From contig SIBE01000008.1 in assembly GCA_009695265.1 (NCBI GenBank), forward strand, positions 1 to 37,882: a stretch of DNA of 37,882 nucleotides, in the 5' to 3' direction. Source of the DNA: Pedosphaera sp. GTDB lineage: Bacteria; Verrucomicrobiota; Verrucomicrobiia; Limisphaerales; SIBE01. A program made the position numbers and the translations under genes. Below the pieces are notes generated by a model. The model saw only the letters and a list, made by a program, of their open reading frames with translations. It was not told the origin of the DNA and did no database searches. Shown here in pieces: positions 19,650-28,860 of this stretch (positions are counted from its first letter, which is position 1; each line of letters starts with the position of its first letter).

Positions 19650-21635
19650 ATGGATCGCGAGCGTTTGGATAACTGGTGCGAGAAAAGCATCCTCGGTTTA
19701 ATCCTGGCCATCTTAGTATTTGGGCCGATTGCCACCGGTGCAGTTCGCCCTCTGGAAATGCTGGTGATTCAGGGGTTGACGATGGGGGTTGCAGCTCTTT
19801 GGATTGCTCGGTTTTGGCTCCGGCCGAATTATCGCCTTCTTTGGCCGCCGATCTGTTGGTTGGTTCTCGCCTTCACGGCTTACGCGATTATTCGCTATCA
19901 GCAAGCGGAGCTTGAGTACGTCGCTCGCGGAGAACTCCTCAAGATCGTGATCTACGCGTTTCTGTTTTTCGCGATCCTCAATAACCTTCATCGTCAGGAA
20001 GCGACTCAACTGATCGCTTTTGTCGTGATCTTTCTAGGGATGGCGATTTCGATTTACGCGATTTACCAATTCTTCACCAAGTCCGCGTTCGTTTGGGGAA
20101 TCTGGCTGTTCGAAAAACCACCCCAATACCTGGGGCGCGGGTCTGGAACATTCATTTGCCCGAACAATTTCGCCGGGTTTCTCGAGATGATCGCCCCACT
20201 CGGATTGGCGCTGACTCTCGCAGGCCGGTCTAAGCCGACCGTTAAAGTGTTCGTCGGTTACGCGTCTGTGGTGATGCTGGTGGGCATTGGGGTTTCATTA
20301 TCGCGTGGAGGTTGGATTGCGACCGGTGCGGCTCTGCTCGTGCTCTTTGTGATTCTCGTCTTGTCTCGGAATAGCCGATTGCCAGCGGTTGTCTTTCTGG
20401 CACTACTCGTTGGAGCAGGCCTGTTCTTCTTCAAGCACACGTATCAACCCCAAAAACGTTGGCAGCAGATGTTTCGCGAGAGCGGGAACGTGGACGACAT
20501 TCGCTTTCACCTTTGGAAGCCCGCTGTTCAGATTTGGCAGAACAACTTTTGGTGGGGTGGTGGTCCGGCGCACTTTGATTACTTGTTTCCTCCGGTCCGT
20601 CCGGAAGTGGTCCAAATGCGGCCGGGACGAGCCCATAATGACTACCTGAACACACTCGCGGACTGGGGATTGGTCGGCGCAGTTCTGGTGGCTTCAGCTT
20701 GGGGGTTGCTCTATTGGGGAGCCTTCAAGACCTGGAAATTCGTCCGCCGCGCCAATGATTTGGCCGCCAAGCCAAGCAACCGTTCCGCCCTCGTGCTAGG
20801 AGCCGCCGTGGGATTGCTGGCTATCCTGTTCCACTCAGCGCTCGACTTTAACATGCACATTCCGGCGAACGCCATTTTGGCTGTGACTTTGATGGCAATG
20901 CTCACGGGACATCTGCGTTTCGCCACGGAGCGTTACTGGGTGACGTGCGGTCCTGGCATCCGCTCCGCGCTAACTGCTCTGGCATTGGTCGGACTCGTTT
21001 ATCTGGGCCAGAACGGTGTGGCTAGGGCGCACGAATTGGTTCTTCTGGATCGGGGGGAAAAGCTGGAAGCTTCGATCCTAAACCGCATGAAGAATTACAG
21101 CAAAGCGGAAGCGGCTGAGGAGGTGAATGTTGAGCTATTGCTGAAGCTTTCCAGTGAGATCGGGGAGGCGATGATACAAGAGATTGAAGTTCTGAAAGAG
21201 GCCCACGCCGCAGAACCAACGAATTTCGAAACCACATACAAAACCGGTGAAGTGTTGAGGAACCTGAGCCGACAAGGCGGAAAGAACCACCTCCGATTGG
21301 CGGCCGAGGCTTTAGGATGGTTTGAGTTAGGCATGAAGTTGAATCCCCATGACGCTTACAATTATTTCCGTTATGGAATGAGCCTCCATTGGCTGGAACG
21401 TCGCTCGGAGGCGGCTTTTTACTTTAAACGCGCCGCTGAACTGGACCCCAATAGTTTTTACGTCGTGGCTCACGTCGGGTGGCATTTTTTTGAAATCGGA
21501 GATTATACAGAAGCGAAACGATGGTTCGAGAAGTCGCGATCGCTTCGACTCCCGGATTGGCGTGTGAATCAGATCGCTGAGTCGTATCTCAAGCTCATTG
21601 AACGAAAGCTGGCGGAAAAAGCATCTGCCCTTTAA
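19650..21635 (+). CDS. O-antigen ligase-family membrane protein with C-terminal TPR region
   Basis: About 12 hydrophobic helices; Wzy/WaaL-type GTFICPNNFAGFLEMIAPLG, large loop with RPGRAHNDYLNTLADWGLVG; C-terminal TPR-like repeats. Confidence 0.85.
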   Translation: MDRERLDNWCEKSILGLILAILVFGPIATGAVRPLEMLVIQGLTMGVAALWIARFWLRPNYRLLWPPICWLVLAFTAYAIIRYQQAELEYVARGELLKIVIYAFLFFAILNNLHRQEATQLIAFVVIFLGMAISIYAIYQFFTKSAFVWGIWLFEKPPQYLGRGSGTFICPNNFAGFLEMIAPLGLALTLAGRSKPTVKVFVGYASVVMLVGIGVSLSRGGWIATGAALLVLFVILVLSRNSRLPAVVFLALLVGAGLFFFKHTYQPQKRWQQMFRESGNVDDIRFHLWKPAVQIWQNNFWWGGGPAHFDYLFPPVRPEVVQMRPGRAHNDYLNTLADWGLVGAVLVASAWGLLYWGAFKTWKFVRRANDLAAKPSNRSALVLGAAVGLLAILFHSALDFNMHIPANAILAVTLMAMLTGHLRFATERYWVTCGPGIRSALTALALVGLVYLGQNGVARAHELVLLDRGEKLEASILNRMKNYSKAEAAEEVNVELLLKLSSEIGEAMIQEIEVLKEAHAAEPTNFETTYKTGEVLRNLSRQGGKNHLRLAAEALGWFELGMKLNPHDAYNYFRYGMSLHWLERRSEAAFYFKRAAELDPNSFYVVAHVGWHFFEIGDYTEAKRWFEKSRSLRLPDWRVNQIAESYLKLIERKLAEKASAL

Positions 21636-21701
21636 AGGCCATGGAAAATGGCCGTCTCTTTGACCAATATTTATTTCAACCAATCAAACCCAATTATCCA
21701 A

Positions 21702-21729
21702 TTGACATTAAGTTCTAAGTTTCTAGACT
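21702..21729 (+). promoter_or_regulatory. Candidate sigma70-type promoter TTGACA-N16-TAGACT for the fecR-like gene
   Basis: TTGACA at 21702-21707 and TAGACT at 21724-21729, about 40 nt upstream of ATG 21772, with an AGGAG ribosome-binding site just before the ATG. Confidence 0.5.
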
Positions 21730-21771
21730 GTCGCCACATTGGAATGACTACTTAAAACAGGAGCAAAATTT

Positions 21772-22554
21772 ATGAAACCAGTTGGCAGCTTTACGAAATG
21801 GATGGCTTGTGGTGTCGCTGTGGCAGGAATGTTGGTTAGTTCTTCCGCTCAAGCGGCGGTAGGTAAGGCCGTAGTGCGGGCAGTCCGCGGCACGGCTGAG
21901 TTCAGTGATCAGGCCGGAGCTTGGAAACCACTAAAGGTTGGAAAGGTTCTGGGGCCAGGCAGCAGCGTAAGAGCTGGTGTGAGTTCTCAGGCGGATCTCT
22001 TCCTCGGTGAGAACGGGCCAGTCGTACGTGTCACCTCAGATACCACTCTCGCGCTCAATCGATTGGAAATCGACCGAAACGGTGCCGATGTGGTCATCGA
22101 AACGATGCTTGATCTGAAGACGGGCACGATTTTGGGCAACGTGAAGAAACTGGCGGCCGCTTCGAAGTACGAAGTCAAAACACCTTACACTGTTTGCGCC
22201 ATTCGCGGAACGGAATATCAGATCAGTGCCGATGGCGTTCACCACGTCATTACGGGTTCTGTGATGATCGCTTACACGAATCCAAAATCGGGAGCAGTCA
22301 CCACGCACACAGTTAACGAGGGCCAAAGCTTTGTTCCTCCGGTTGACCCGAACGTCCCGACTGCTGTTCCTCAGGTATTACCCACGAGTCAACTTCCGCC
22401 GACAGTTGCACCGCCCCAAGCGCCGCCGCCACCCACTGCGCCTACGCCAGAAGCACCGGTCACCATCGTCCCCGAACCAGTTCAATTTGTATCACCCGGT
22501 ACCGGAACCGAAGTGAACAAAACTGCAAACGCTGCTGCTGCGAAAAAACAGTAA
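21772..22554 (+). CDS. FecR-domain secreted protein with proline-rich C-terminus
   Basis: Signal peptide ending SSSAQA; AVRGTAEFSDQAGAWKPLKVGKVLGPGSSVRAGVSSQADLFL...KYEVKTPYTVCAIRGTEYQI, FecR-type fold. Confidence 0.9.
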   Translation: MKPVGSFTKWMACGVAVAGMLVSSSAQAAVGKAVVRAVRGTAEFSDQAGAWKPLKVGKVLGPGSSVRAGVSSQADLFLGENGPVVRVTSDTTLALNRLEIDRNGADVVIETMLDLKTGTILGNVKKLAAASKYEVKTPYTVCAIRGTEYQISADGVHHVITGSVMIAYTNPKSGAVTTHTVNEGQSFVPPVDPNVPTAVPQVLPTSQLPPTVAPPQAPPPPTAPTPEAPVTIVPEPVQFVSPGTGTEVNKTANAAAAKKQ

Positions 22555-22573
22555 GCTGATCCGATCGTCTTAC

Positions 22574-22607
22574 ACCCAGAGCAACCTTGCGTTGCTCTGG
22601 GTTTTTT
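22574..22607 (+). terminator. Rho-independent terminator: 12-bp perfect stem, 5-nt loop, T6
   Basis: ACCCAGAGCAAC-CTTGC-GTTGCTCTGGGT followed by TTTTTG, 19 nt after the fecR-like stop codon. Confidence 0.92.
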
Positions 22608-22623
22608 GTTTCAGTCCACGGGA

Positions 22624-25026
22624 GTGCATCTCAAGTCGATCAAACTGGCTCCTATCGTCATCACGGGGGCTGTTCTTGGTTTGGTCTGCTTTATCCAGGC
22701 TTTACCGTCGCTTCTACCCAGCACGAGCAACCGTGAAGAATCGCGATTTGATCTCCTGCAACGGCTGGAGTCGATGACCTACGATGCCCGAGTCAGATGG
22801 GCCGCTAATTCACCCTACCCCTACGCTTCAAACCTTCTGGCTGCGGTGTTTATCGATGATGCTGACATCGCTGCCGTGAACAACGGTTCTCTTGGTTATC
22901 GTTTTCAGTTCCCTTGGCCGAGACACCTTTATGGTCGCGCGCTGAAGGAGTTGTCTGACCAAGGAGCCAGTATGGTCGGCTTTGATATTCTGTTCGACCA
23001 ATTAGATCCTGGAGCAAAGGTTGAACTACGTGGGTCGAATCTCATGAGTTCAGATGACTATTTCGCTCTGCGGCTTCGAGAAGCTGGAAACGTCGTGCTC
23101 GCGGCTCACACGGAAGGTCACCTTCTTCCGGCGGAGCTATTTCGGACCAACGCTCTTGCCATCGGGAACATCTATACTCAAAAGGATCCTGACGGCGTAC
23201 TGCGTCGCGCGAAAGCCTATGTTGACTATCGCAACTGGCATCCCGCGATTCAGGAGCGCGTCCGGTCTCTAAACTGGGATCTGCCACGCGCGCGAATCGA
23301 ACTCAGTCGAATTGCTTTTCCAAGGACCGACGGTGAAGCCGCTGACATCGTGCCTTTGGATAGGGGCGGCTTTTTAAGGTTCGAGGAGGAGGGCGTTCTG
23401 ATCGTGAATCCGGACGGCGCTGAACCGAATGTCCCCAAAACGGCGGTCGGTGCAAAGCCGTATTCTGACACCCGTGTTTGGCATTTAGGAATAATCCTGG
23501 CAGCCCACCACCTAGAACTCGACTTGGTTCACGCTGTGATCCATCCCGACCGCATCGTTCTGCATGGCCCGAACGGGCTGCAGCGGAGTATCCCGGTGGA
23601 TGCGAACGGTTTTTTCTATGTGGATTGGAGTATTAAAATCGACGATCCGAAGCGGTTGACCACCGAGAGCATACTCCGGTTGATTAGGCAAAACGAATTT
23701 CGTGAAGAAGGTCAAACCAACTTCGATGCGAAGTTTCGAGACAAACTGGTTTTTATCGGATCGATTGGAACAGGAGGCAACATTTCTGATCAGGGAACGA
23801 CTCCTCTGGAGAAGCAAAGCATGTTAGTCAGCCAATATTGGAATGTGGCAAACTCGGTTATTTTGGGACGCTTTGTTTCTCAGTGCACCAACATGACTCA
23901 GGGGTTGATTGTTTTGTTGCTTGGGATCGCTTGCGCCGTTTTGACATTGCGGCTGCGTGTCTTGGTGGCTTCCTTTTGCGTTCTGTTTCTCGTCGTGACC
24001 TACGTGGGACTTGGCGTGGCCCTGTATGTCCAGAGCCGCTATTGGCTTCCATTATTTTTGCCGGTCGCGGGTGGCCTTTTGTTGCCGCATTTCTCGTTAA
24101 TCACGTATCGTTTGGTCTTCGAACAGCGAGAGCAACGCCGGATCAAGGCGGTCTTTACCAAGATTGTGTCGCCCGAGGTGGTGAATGAGCTCTTGAGCGC
24201 GGACCAAATCTCGTTGGGAGGCGCGCGTCGGCACATGACTGTTTTCTTTGCTGACGTCCGTGGCTTCACCGAATTTACGGATGTCAGCCAGGCGAATGCC
24301 GAGGAGTATGTGCGTAGTCAACAACTGTCCGGAAAAGCAGCAGCGGATTATTTAGGCGAGCAAGCCCGTGAGGTTCTGAATACGGTGAATCTCTACTTAA
24401 GCGTCCTTGCAGACACCGTCAAGAAACACGGCGGCACTCTCGACAAATACATTGGCGATTGCGTCATGGCCTTCTGGGGAGCGCCGCTCAAGAACGAAAA
24501 ACATGCGCTCAGTTGTGTGCGATCAGCAATTGAATCGCAACAGACCATCTACGCATTGAATCAAGGACGGTTTCAGGAAAATAAGCGTCGAGAAAAAGAC
24601 AATATCACGCGGGCGACCAGTGGCCAACCTCCCTTGACTTTGCTGCCGTTATTATCGGTGGGAACCGGAATCAACACGGGTGAAATGACTGTGGGGCTAA
24701 TGGGATCGAATGCGCATATTCTGAACTACACGGTCTTTGGCCGTGAAGTCAACGTAGCGAGCCGTCTGGAAGGTCTCTCTGGACGTGGACACATTTATAT
24801 TAGCGAGCCAACTTACCTTGAAATCAACCGCAATGATCCGGTATTAGCTGGCTCTTGCATCAAGCTGCCGCCGGTAACGATCAAAGGAATTCGTCAACCT
24901 GTGGCGATTTATGAAGTCCCTTGGAAGATGTCGCCCTCTCGTTCACCTGCAGAGTCGAATCTCGGACCAGCCATGCCCTCGATCTCTGCACTGCAGCGTC
25001 CGGAGGATATTGAACCATCTAAGTAG
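22624..25026 (+). CDS. CHASE2-domain class III adenylate/guanylate cyclase (GTG start chosen; ORF open from TTG 22606)
   Basis: N-terminal TM plus CHASE2 (MVGFDILFDQLDPG...VFIGSIGTGGNISD), three C-terminal TMs, cyclase motifs VFFADVRGFTEFT, LDKYIGDCVMAFWGAPL, GTGINTGEMTVGLMGS, YTVFGREVNVASRLE. Confidence 0.93.
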   Translation: MHLKSIKLAPIVITGAVLGLVCFIQALPSLLPSTSNREESRFDLLQRLESMTYDARVRWAANSPYPYASNLLAAVFIDDADIAAVNNGSLGYRFQFPWPRHLYGRALKELSDQGASMVGFDILFDQLDPGAKVELRGSNLMSSDDYFALRLREAGNVVLAAHTEGHLLPAELFRTNALAIGNIYTQKDPDGVLRRAKAYVDYRNWHPAIQERVRSLNWDLPRARIELSRIAFPRTDGEAADIVPLDRGGFLRFEEEGVLIVNPDGAEPNVPKTAVGAKPYSDTRVWHLGIILAAHHLELDLVHAVIHPDRIVLHGPNGLQRSIPVDANGFFYVDWSIKIDDPKRLTTESILRLIRQNEFREEGQTNFDAKFRDKLVFIGSIGTGGNISDQGTTPLEKQSMLVSQYWNVANSVILGRFVSQCTNMTQGLIVLLLGIACAVLTLRLRVLVASFCVLFLVVTYVGLGVALYVQSRYWLPLFLPVAGGLLLPHFSLITYRLVFEQREQRRIKAVFTKIVSPEVVNELLSADQISLGGARRHMTVFFADVRGFTEFTDVSQANAEEYVRSQQLSGKAAADYLGEQAREVLNTVNLYLSVLADTVKKHGGTLDKYIGDCVMAFWGAPLKNEKHALSCVRSAIESQQTIYALNQGRFQENKRREKDNITRATSGQPPLTLLPLLSVGTGINTGEMTVGLMGSNAHILNYTVFGREVNVASRLEGLSGRGHIYISEPTYLEINRNDPVLAGSCIKLPPVTIKGIRQPVAIYEVPWKMSPSRSPAESNLGPAMPSISALQRPEDIEPSK

Positions 25027-25138
25027 TGTATAGGGCGAAATTAATACACGCGCCGAAGCTATCCATCGCTCTTTCTTGCTGGCCGGAAGCGACGGAGTTC
25101 AGAGTAGGCAATTCAGATTTGGCTGCTAGAATCTTGGT

Positions 25139-25627
25139 ATGCGAACGGCGATTTATCCTGGCAGCTTCGACCCCATTACAAACGGTCACCTGGATGTTAT
25201 CCAACGAGCTGCCAAGCTCTTTGACCGAGTGTTTGTGGCGGTCGCGAAAAACGAAAGCAAACATCCGCTCTTTACCATGGCGGAGCGCCGAGGATTAGTT
25301 GCTCGTTCAATCAAGCACCTTCCGAACGTCGAAGCCGATGTCTTTACTGGTCTCCTAGTGAGTTACGTCGAGAGCCGTTCCGGCAGCGCGATCATCCGAG
25401 GGTTGCGAGCAGTTTCGGATTTTGAGTTTGAATTTCAATTGGCCTTAATGAATCGCAAACTAAATGAAAAGATTGAAACCATCTTCATGATGCCGAAGGA
25501 TACCTACACCTTCATCAACTCGCGGATTGTGAAGGAGATTTCACGGTTGGGTGGCGATGTGACGGCGTTTGTTCCCAAAGAAGTAAAAATCGCTTTAGAC
25601 GCCAAATTTGCTAAATTACATCGTTAA
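25139..25627 (+). CDS. coaD: Phosphopantetheine adenylyltransferase
   Basis: MRTAIYPGSFDPITNGHLDVIQRAAKLFD... RGLRAVSDFEFEFQLALMNRKL, canonical CoaD. Confidence 0.97.
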   Translation: MRTAIYPGSFDPITNGHLDVIQRAAKLFDRVFVAVAKNESKHPLFTMAERRGLVARSIKHLPNVEADVFTGLLVSYVESRSGSAIIRGLRAVSDFEFEFQLALMNRKLNEKIETIFMMPKDTYTFINSRIVKEISRLGGDVTAFVPKEVKIALDAKFAKLHR

Positions 25628-25643
25628 CCTGATGCTTTTAGTT

Positions 25644-26132
25644 ATGCAAATTACGTTTAACCTCCGGCATCTCGAAAAGAAAAACCTTCATCTCGAAGGA
25701 GAGATATCGGGTGCTGACCTCGAGTTAAACGAAATGGATGAGCTCGTCCAAGTTCTGGGGCCGGTAAAGTATGATCTATCCGTTGAGCGACTTAGCGAAA
25801 GATTGCTTGTCCGCGGGGAGCTTGTGTTCACTCTCGCTTGTGAGTGCATTCGCTGCCTCAAACCGTTCCGGAAGGCGTTCGAACTGAGCGACTGGACTTG
25901 CGACCTGCCGCTGGAAGGGGAAGAACAGGTGCCTGTGAACAATGACTCCGTGGACTTGACTCCTTTTATCAGGGAAGATATTTTGCTAGGGTTTCCGCAG
26001 TATCCGTTGTGCGAAAGCGAATGTCGCGGGTTGCCGAAGGCGCCGCAAAACCAGAGTCAGGCAGCAAGCGATGCTAGCCAAACCGGCGAATTGTCGTCTG
26101 CTTGGGCTGAGTTAAACAAACTGAAGTTTTGA
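25644..26132 (+). CDS. yceD: YceD/DUF177 family protein (ATG 25644 preferred over 25608)
   Basis: LACECIRCLKPFRKAFELSDW...; position directly upstream of rpmF is the classical YceD context. Confidence 0.85.
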   Translation: MQITFNLRHLEKKNLHLEGEISGADLELNEMDELVQVLGPVKYDLSVERLSERLLVRGELVFTLACECIRCLKPFRKAFELSDWTCDLPLEGEEQVPVNNDSVDLTPFIREDILLGFPQYPLCESECRGLPKAPQNQSQAASDASQTGELSSAWAELNKLKF

Positions 26133-26141
26133 AAGTGATTT

Positions 26142-26330
26142 ATGGGTGTACCGAAACGCAAACCGTCTAGAAGTCGTCAACGTCAACGTCGTGCATATAA
26201 CAGCGTCTTGAAGCTGCCTCAATTGAGCACATGTCCGCAGTGCGCCGCCCCTTACCTCCCTCATCGCGTCTGTCCCGCATGTGGTCATTATAAGGGGCGA
26301 CTAGTTATTAACGTCGAAGCTTTGGGTTAA
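26142..26330 (+). CDS. rpmF: 50S ribosomal protein L32, zinc-binding (C+) form
   Basis: MGVPKRKPSRSRQRQRRAYN...CPQCAAPYLPHRVCPACGHYKGR. Confidence 0.96.
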   Translation: MGVPKRKPSRSRQRQRRAYNSVLKLPQLSTCPQCAAPYLPHRVCPACGHYKGRLVINVEALG

Positions 26331-26338
26331 GCGGCTTT

Positions 26339-26376
26339 AAGAGCGTAGGTGGAACGAGTGTTCTCTACGCTCTTTT
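26339..26376 (+). terminator. Terminator-like hairpin between rpmF and plsX
   Basis: AAGAGCGTAG (26339-26348) pairs with CTACGCTCTT (26365-26374), 16-nt loop, TTTT at the end; plsX ATG at 26382. Confidence 0.6.
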
Positions 26377-26381
26377 ACGTT

Positions 26382-27419
26382 ATGCGAATTGTGGTGGATG
26401 TCATGGGTGGCGACCACGGCTGTGAGGTTGTCATCGAAGGTGTCAAACAGGCACTGCAAACCAACTCGAGAATTTCCGAGATTTACTTGGTAGGCCATGA
26501 GCAAGCAATTCAAGCGGCTCTGACCCAATGCCAGCTCCACGACAGCCGAGTAAATGTAGTCCACGCTTCTGAGGTCTTGACGATGCAAGACAAGCCTGTG
26601 GAAGGCATTCGCAGGAAAAAGGATTGTTCGATTCTCCGGGCGGTGGAGCTTCTCAAGAGCGGAAAAGCCGAAGCCCTCATCTCGCCAGGCAACACTGGGG
26701 GATTAGTCGCCGCTTCCACGATTCGGCTGCGGAATCTGGAGGGCGTCGATCGGGTGGGGATCGCTACTGTTATCCCTACTCAGGAGAATGAGTTCGTTCT
26801 GTTGGATTCCGGCGCCAACGTCGAAAGCCGCCCGCTCCATCTTCTGCATTATGCAGTCATGGGCAGCGTTTATTCTCGCGAGATCCTCGGCTATAAGAAG
26901 CCGCGTGTGGGCATTCTCAGCAACGGAACCGAGGAGAATAAAGGAAATGATTTGACCTTGGAGACGTTCAAGCTTTGCAAGCTTGCGGACATTAATTTTA
27001 TTGGCAATGTCGAGGGGCACGATCTGTTCCACAACCGCGTCGATGTGGTTGTTTGCGATGGTTTTGTTGGCAACATTGTTCTAAAAACAATCGAAAGTTT
27101 TGCTAAAGGGCTGATGGGTTGGCTGAAAACCGAATTGACCAAAAACCCGATGCGCATCCTCGGGGCTCTCTTGGCCAAAAACGCCCTGCGGACCATAAAA
27201 CGTCGGATGGACCCAGATGCTTATGGAGGCGCGCCGTTGCTTGGCTTAAACGGCAACGTGATGAAGGCTCACGGTTCAGCGCGCGAGCGGGCGATCATGA
27301 ACGCCATTCGAGTCAGCACCCAAGCGATCCAGAGTCAGATCAACCAAGTCATTCGTGAGGAAATTGCGCGCGCGAACGACCGCGTGGCTGCCGCAAAGCT
27401 TTCGCTTGTTCCAGCATGA
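26382..27419 (+). CDS. plsX: Phosphate acyltransferase PlsX (ORF open from GTG 26349)
   Basis: MRIVVDVMGGDHGCEVVIEGV...LISPGNTGGLVAAS...VVCDGFVGNIVLKTIES. Confidence 0.95.
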   Translation: MRIVVDVMGGDHGCEVVIEGVKQALQTNSRISEIYLVGHEQAIQAALTQCQLHDSRVNVVHASEVLTMQDKPVEGIRRKKDCSILRAVELLKSGKAEALISPGNTGGLVAASTIRLRNLEGVDRVGIATVIPTQENEFVLLDSGANVESRPLHLLHYAVMGSVYSREILGYKKPRVGILSNGTEENKGNDLTLETFKLCKLADINFIGNVEGHDLFHNRVDVVVCDGFVGNIVLKTIESFAKGLMGWLKTELTKNPMRILGALLAKNALRTIKRRMDPDAYGGAPLLGLNGNVMKAHGSARERAIMNAIRVSTQAIQSQINQVIREEIARANDRVAAAKLSLVPA

Positions 27420-28459
27420 GTTCTACCCCTGCCAAATCATTGAGATTTAGAAATCCGCGCGCTCAGCACGATTTCAAAGGACGCACCACATCGATTGTTG
27501 CTGTGGGCTCTTATGTTCCGGAACGAATATTGACCAACGCCGAGTTGGCAAAAACGGTGGATACGTCGGATGAATGGATCACCAGTCGCACGGGCATCAA
27601 GGAACGTCGGATAGCGGCGGACGACGAATTCACCTCGGATATCGCTTCGAAAGCAGCGCTCATGGCAATCGGTAGAGCGGGCATCACGCCCAGCGAGATC
27701 GATCTGATCATCGTGGCCACAATCACACCAGACATGCTTTTCCCTTCCACCGCATGCTTGGTGCAACAGAAGATCGGAGCGAGGCGTGCAGCCGCATTCG
27801 ACCTTGAAGCCGCTTGCTCGGGCTTCATTTACGGGCTTGAGATCGGCCAGCAGTTTATCATGTCCCGCACCTACGACACGGTGCTGGTGATCGGAGCGGA
27901 AAAATTATCTTCCATCATCGACTGGTCCGATCGAAATACCTGCGTTCTTTTTGGAGACGGCGCCGGGGCCGCCATCTTGCAGAATCGTCCCGATAGCCAC
28001 GGACTCTTGACCGCTTGCATGGGAGCAGATGGCAGCAAGGCAGAATTGTTGTGCATGCCTGCAGGAGGAAGCCGATGTCCCGCCACTTCCCAATCTGTCG
28101 CGTCGCGTTTGCATTACCTGCGAATGGACGGAAAGGAAACTTTCAAGAATGCTGTCAATGCGATGTTGACGGCTGCGCAGGAAGTCTTGCGACGCTGTGA
28201 ACTAGACATCACGCAGATCAAATGCATTATCCCCCATCAAGCGAATCAGCGCATCATTGACGCAGTCGGTGAACGTCTGGGAGCTCAACCCGAGCAATTG
28301 TTCGTGAATTTAGAGAAATACGGCAACACCTCAGCCGCTTCAGTCGCCATTGCTCTCGATGAAGCCGTTCAGAGCGGACGGATTCAACAAGGGGATCTGC
28401 TTCTGTTAGTCGTGTTCGGCGCCGGCCTCACCTGGGGAGCCGCGATCATCGAATGGTAG
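27416..28459 (+). CDS. fabH: 3-oxoacyl-ACP synthase III
   Basis: SDEWITSRTGIKERRIA, DLEAACSGFIYGLEIGQQFI, IIPHQANQRIIDAVGERL, KYGNTSAASVAIALDEA; 4-nt ATGA overlap with plsX. Confidence 0.97.
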   Translation: MSSTPAKSLRFRNPRAQHDFKGRTTSIVAVGSYVPERILTNAELAKTVDTSDEWITSRTGIKERRIAADDEFTSDIASKAALMAIGRAGITPSEIDLIIVATITPDMLFPSTACLVQQKIGARRAAAFDLEAACSGFIYGLEIGQQFIMSRTYDTVLVIGAEKLSSIIDWSDRNTCVLFGDGAGAAILQNRPDSHGLLTACMGADGSKAELLCMPAGGSRCPATSQSVASRLHYLRMDGKETFKNAVNAMLTAAQEVLRRCELDITQIKCIIPHQANQRIIDAVGERLGAQPEQLFVNLEKYGNTSAASVAIALDEAVQSGRIQQGDLLLLVVFGAGLTWGAAIIEW

Positions 28460-28467
28460 CCGATTCA

Positions 28468-28495
28468 TTGACGGGAAACGGACTTGTGATAGATT
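28468..28495 (+). promoter_or_regulatory. Candidate promoter TTGACG-N16-TAGATT upstream of the PilZ-like gene
   Basis: TTGACG 28468-28473, TAGATT 28490-28495, 12 nt before ATG 28507; same spacer as the fecR candidate. Confidence 0.35.
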
Positions 28496-28506
28496 AAAAC
28501 CACCCT

Positions 28507-28833
28507 ATGAGCACAAGCAAACTCGACACCTCAGGCATTTTTCAGTCCCTCACGCTTGAATCTCAACAAACGCGGCTCTCGCTGTCGGCCGATGCCATTC
28601 TTTTCCGTAAAAATGGAATTGAATTTCGCTCCGAGAAACCGATTCCAACCTGGACCGAAATGACGGTGGACTTGCAATCTCCTCGAGATGGCAAAAAGGT
28701 CAATTGCATTGGCATCGTTGTCGAGTGCCATGGCAACCGGCACGCTGGATATTTTGTTTCCATGGTCTTCATGAATCTTTCCCGGCAATCGCAGGAGCAT
28801 CTCGCTCAGCTCGCGTATTCTCAACTCGCCTAA
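28507..28833 (+). CDS. Small PilZ-like domain protein
   Basis: FRKNGIEFRSEKPIPTWTEMTVDLQSPRDGKKVNCIGIVVECHGNRHAGYFVSMVFMNL fits the PilZ beta-barrel pattern; immediately upstream of pilT. Confidence 0.6.
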   Translation: MSTSKLDTSGIFQSLTLESQQTRLSLSADAILFRKNGIEFRSEKPIPTWTEMTVDLQSPRDGKKVNCIGIVVECHGNRHAGYFVSMVFMNLSRQSQEHLAQLAYSQLA

Positions 28834-28860
28834 ATTCCGACGCGTCGATACGCTGGGCGA

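Noticed and set aside
21637-21653. GGCCAT-GGAAA-ATGGCC hairpin after the O-antigen ligase gene
   Set aside because: Only a 6-bp stem with no proper T-tract; insufficient as a terminator call.
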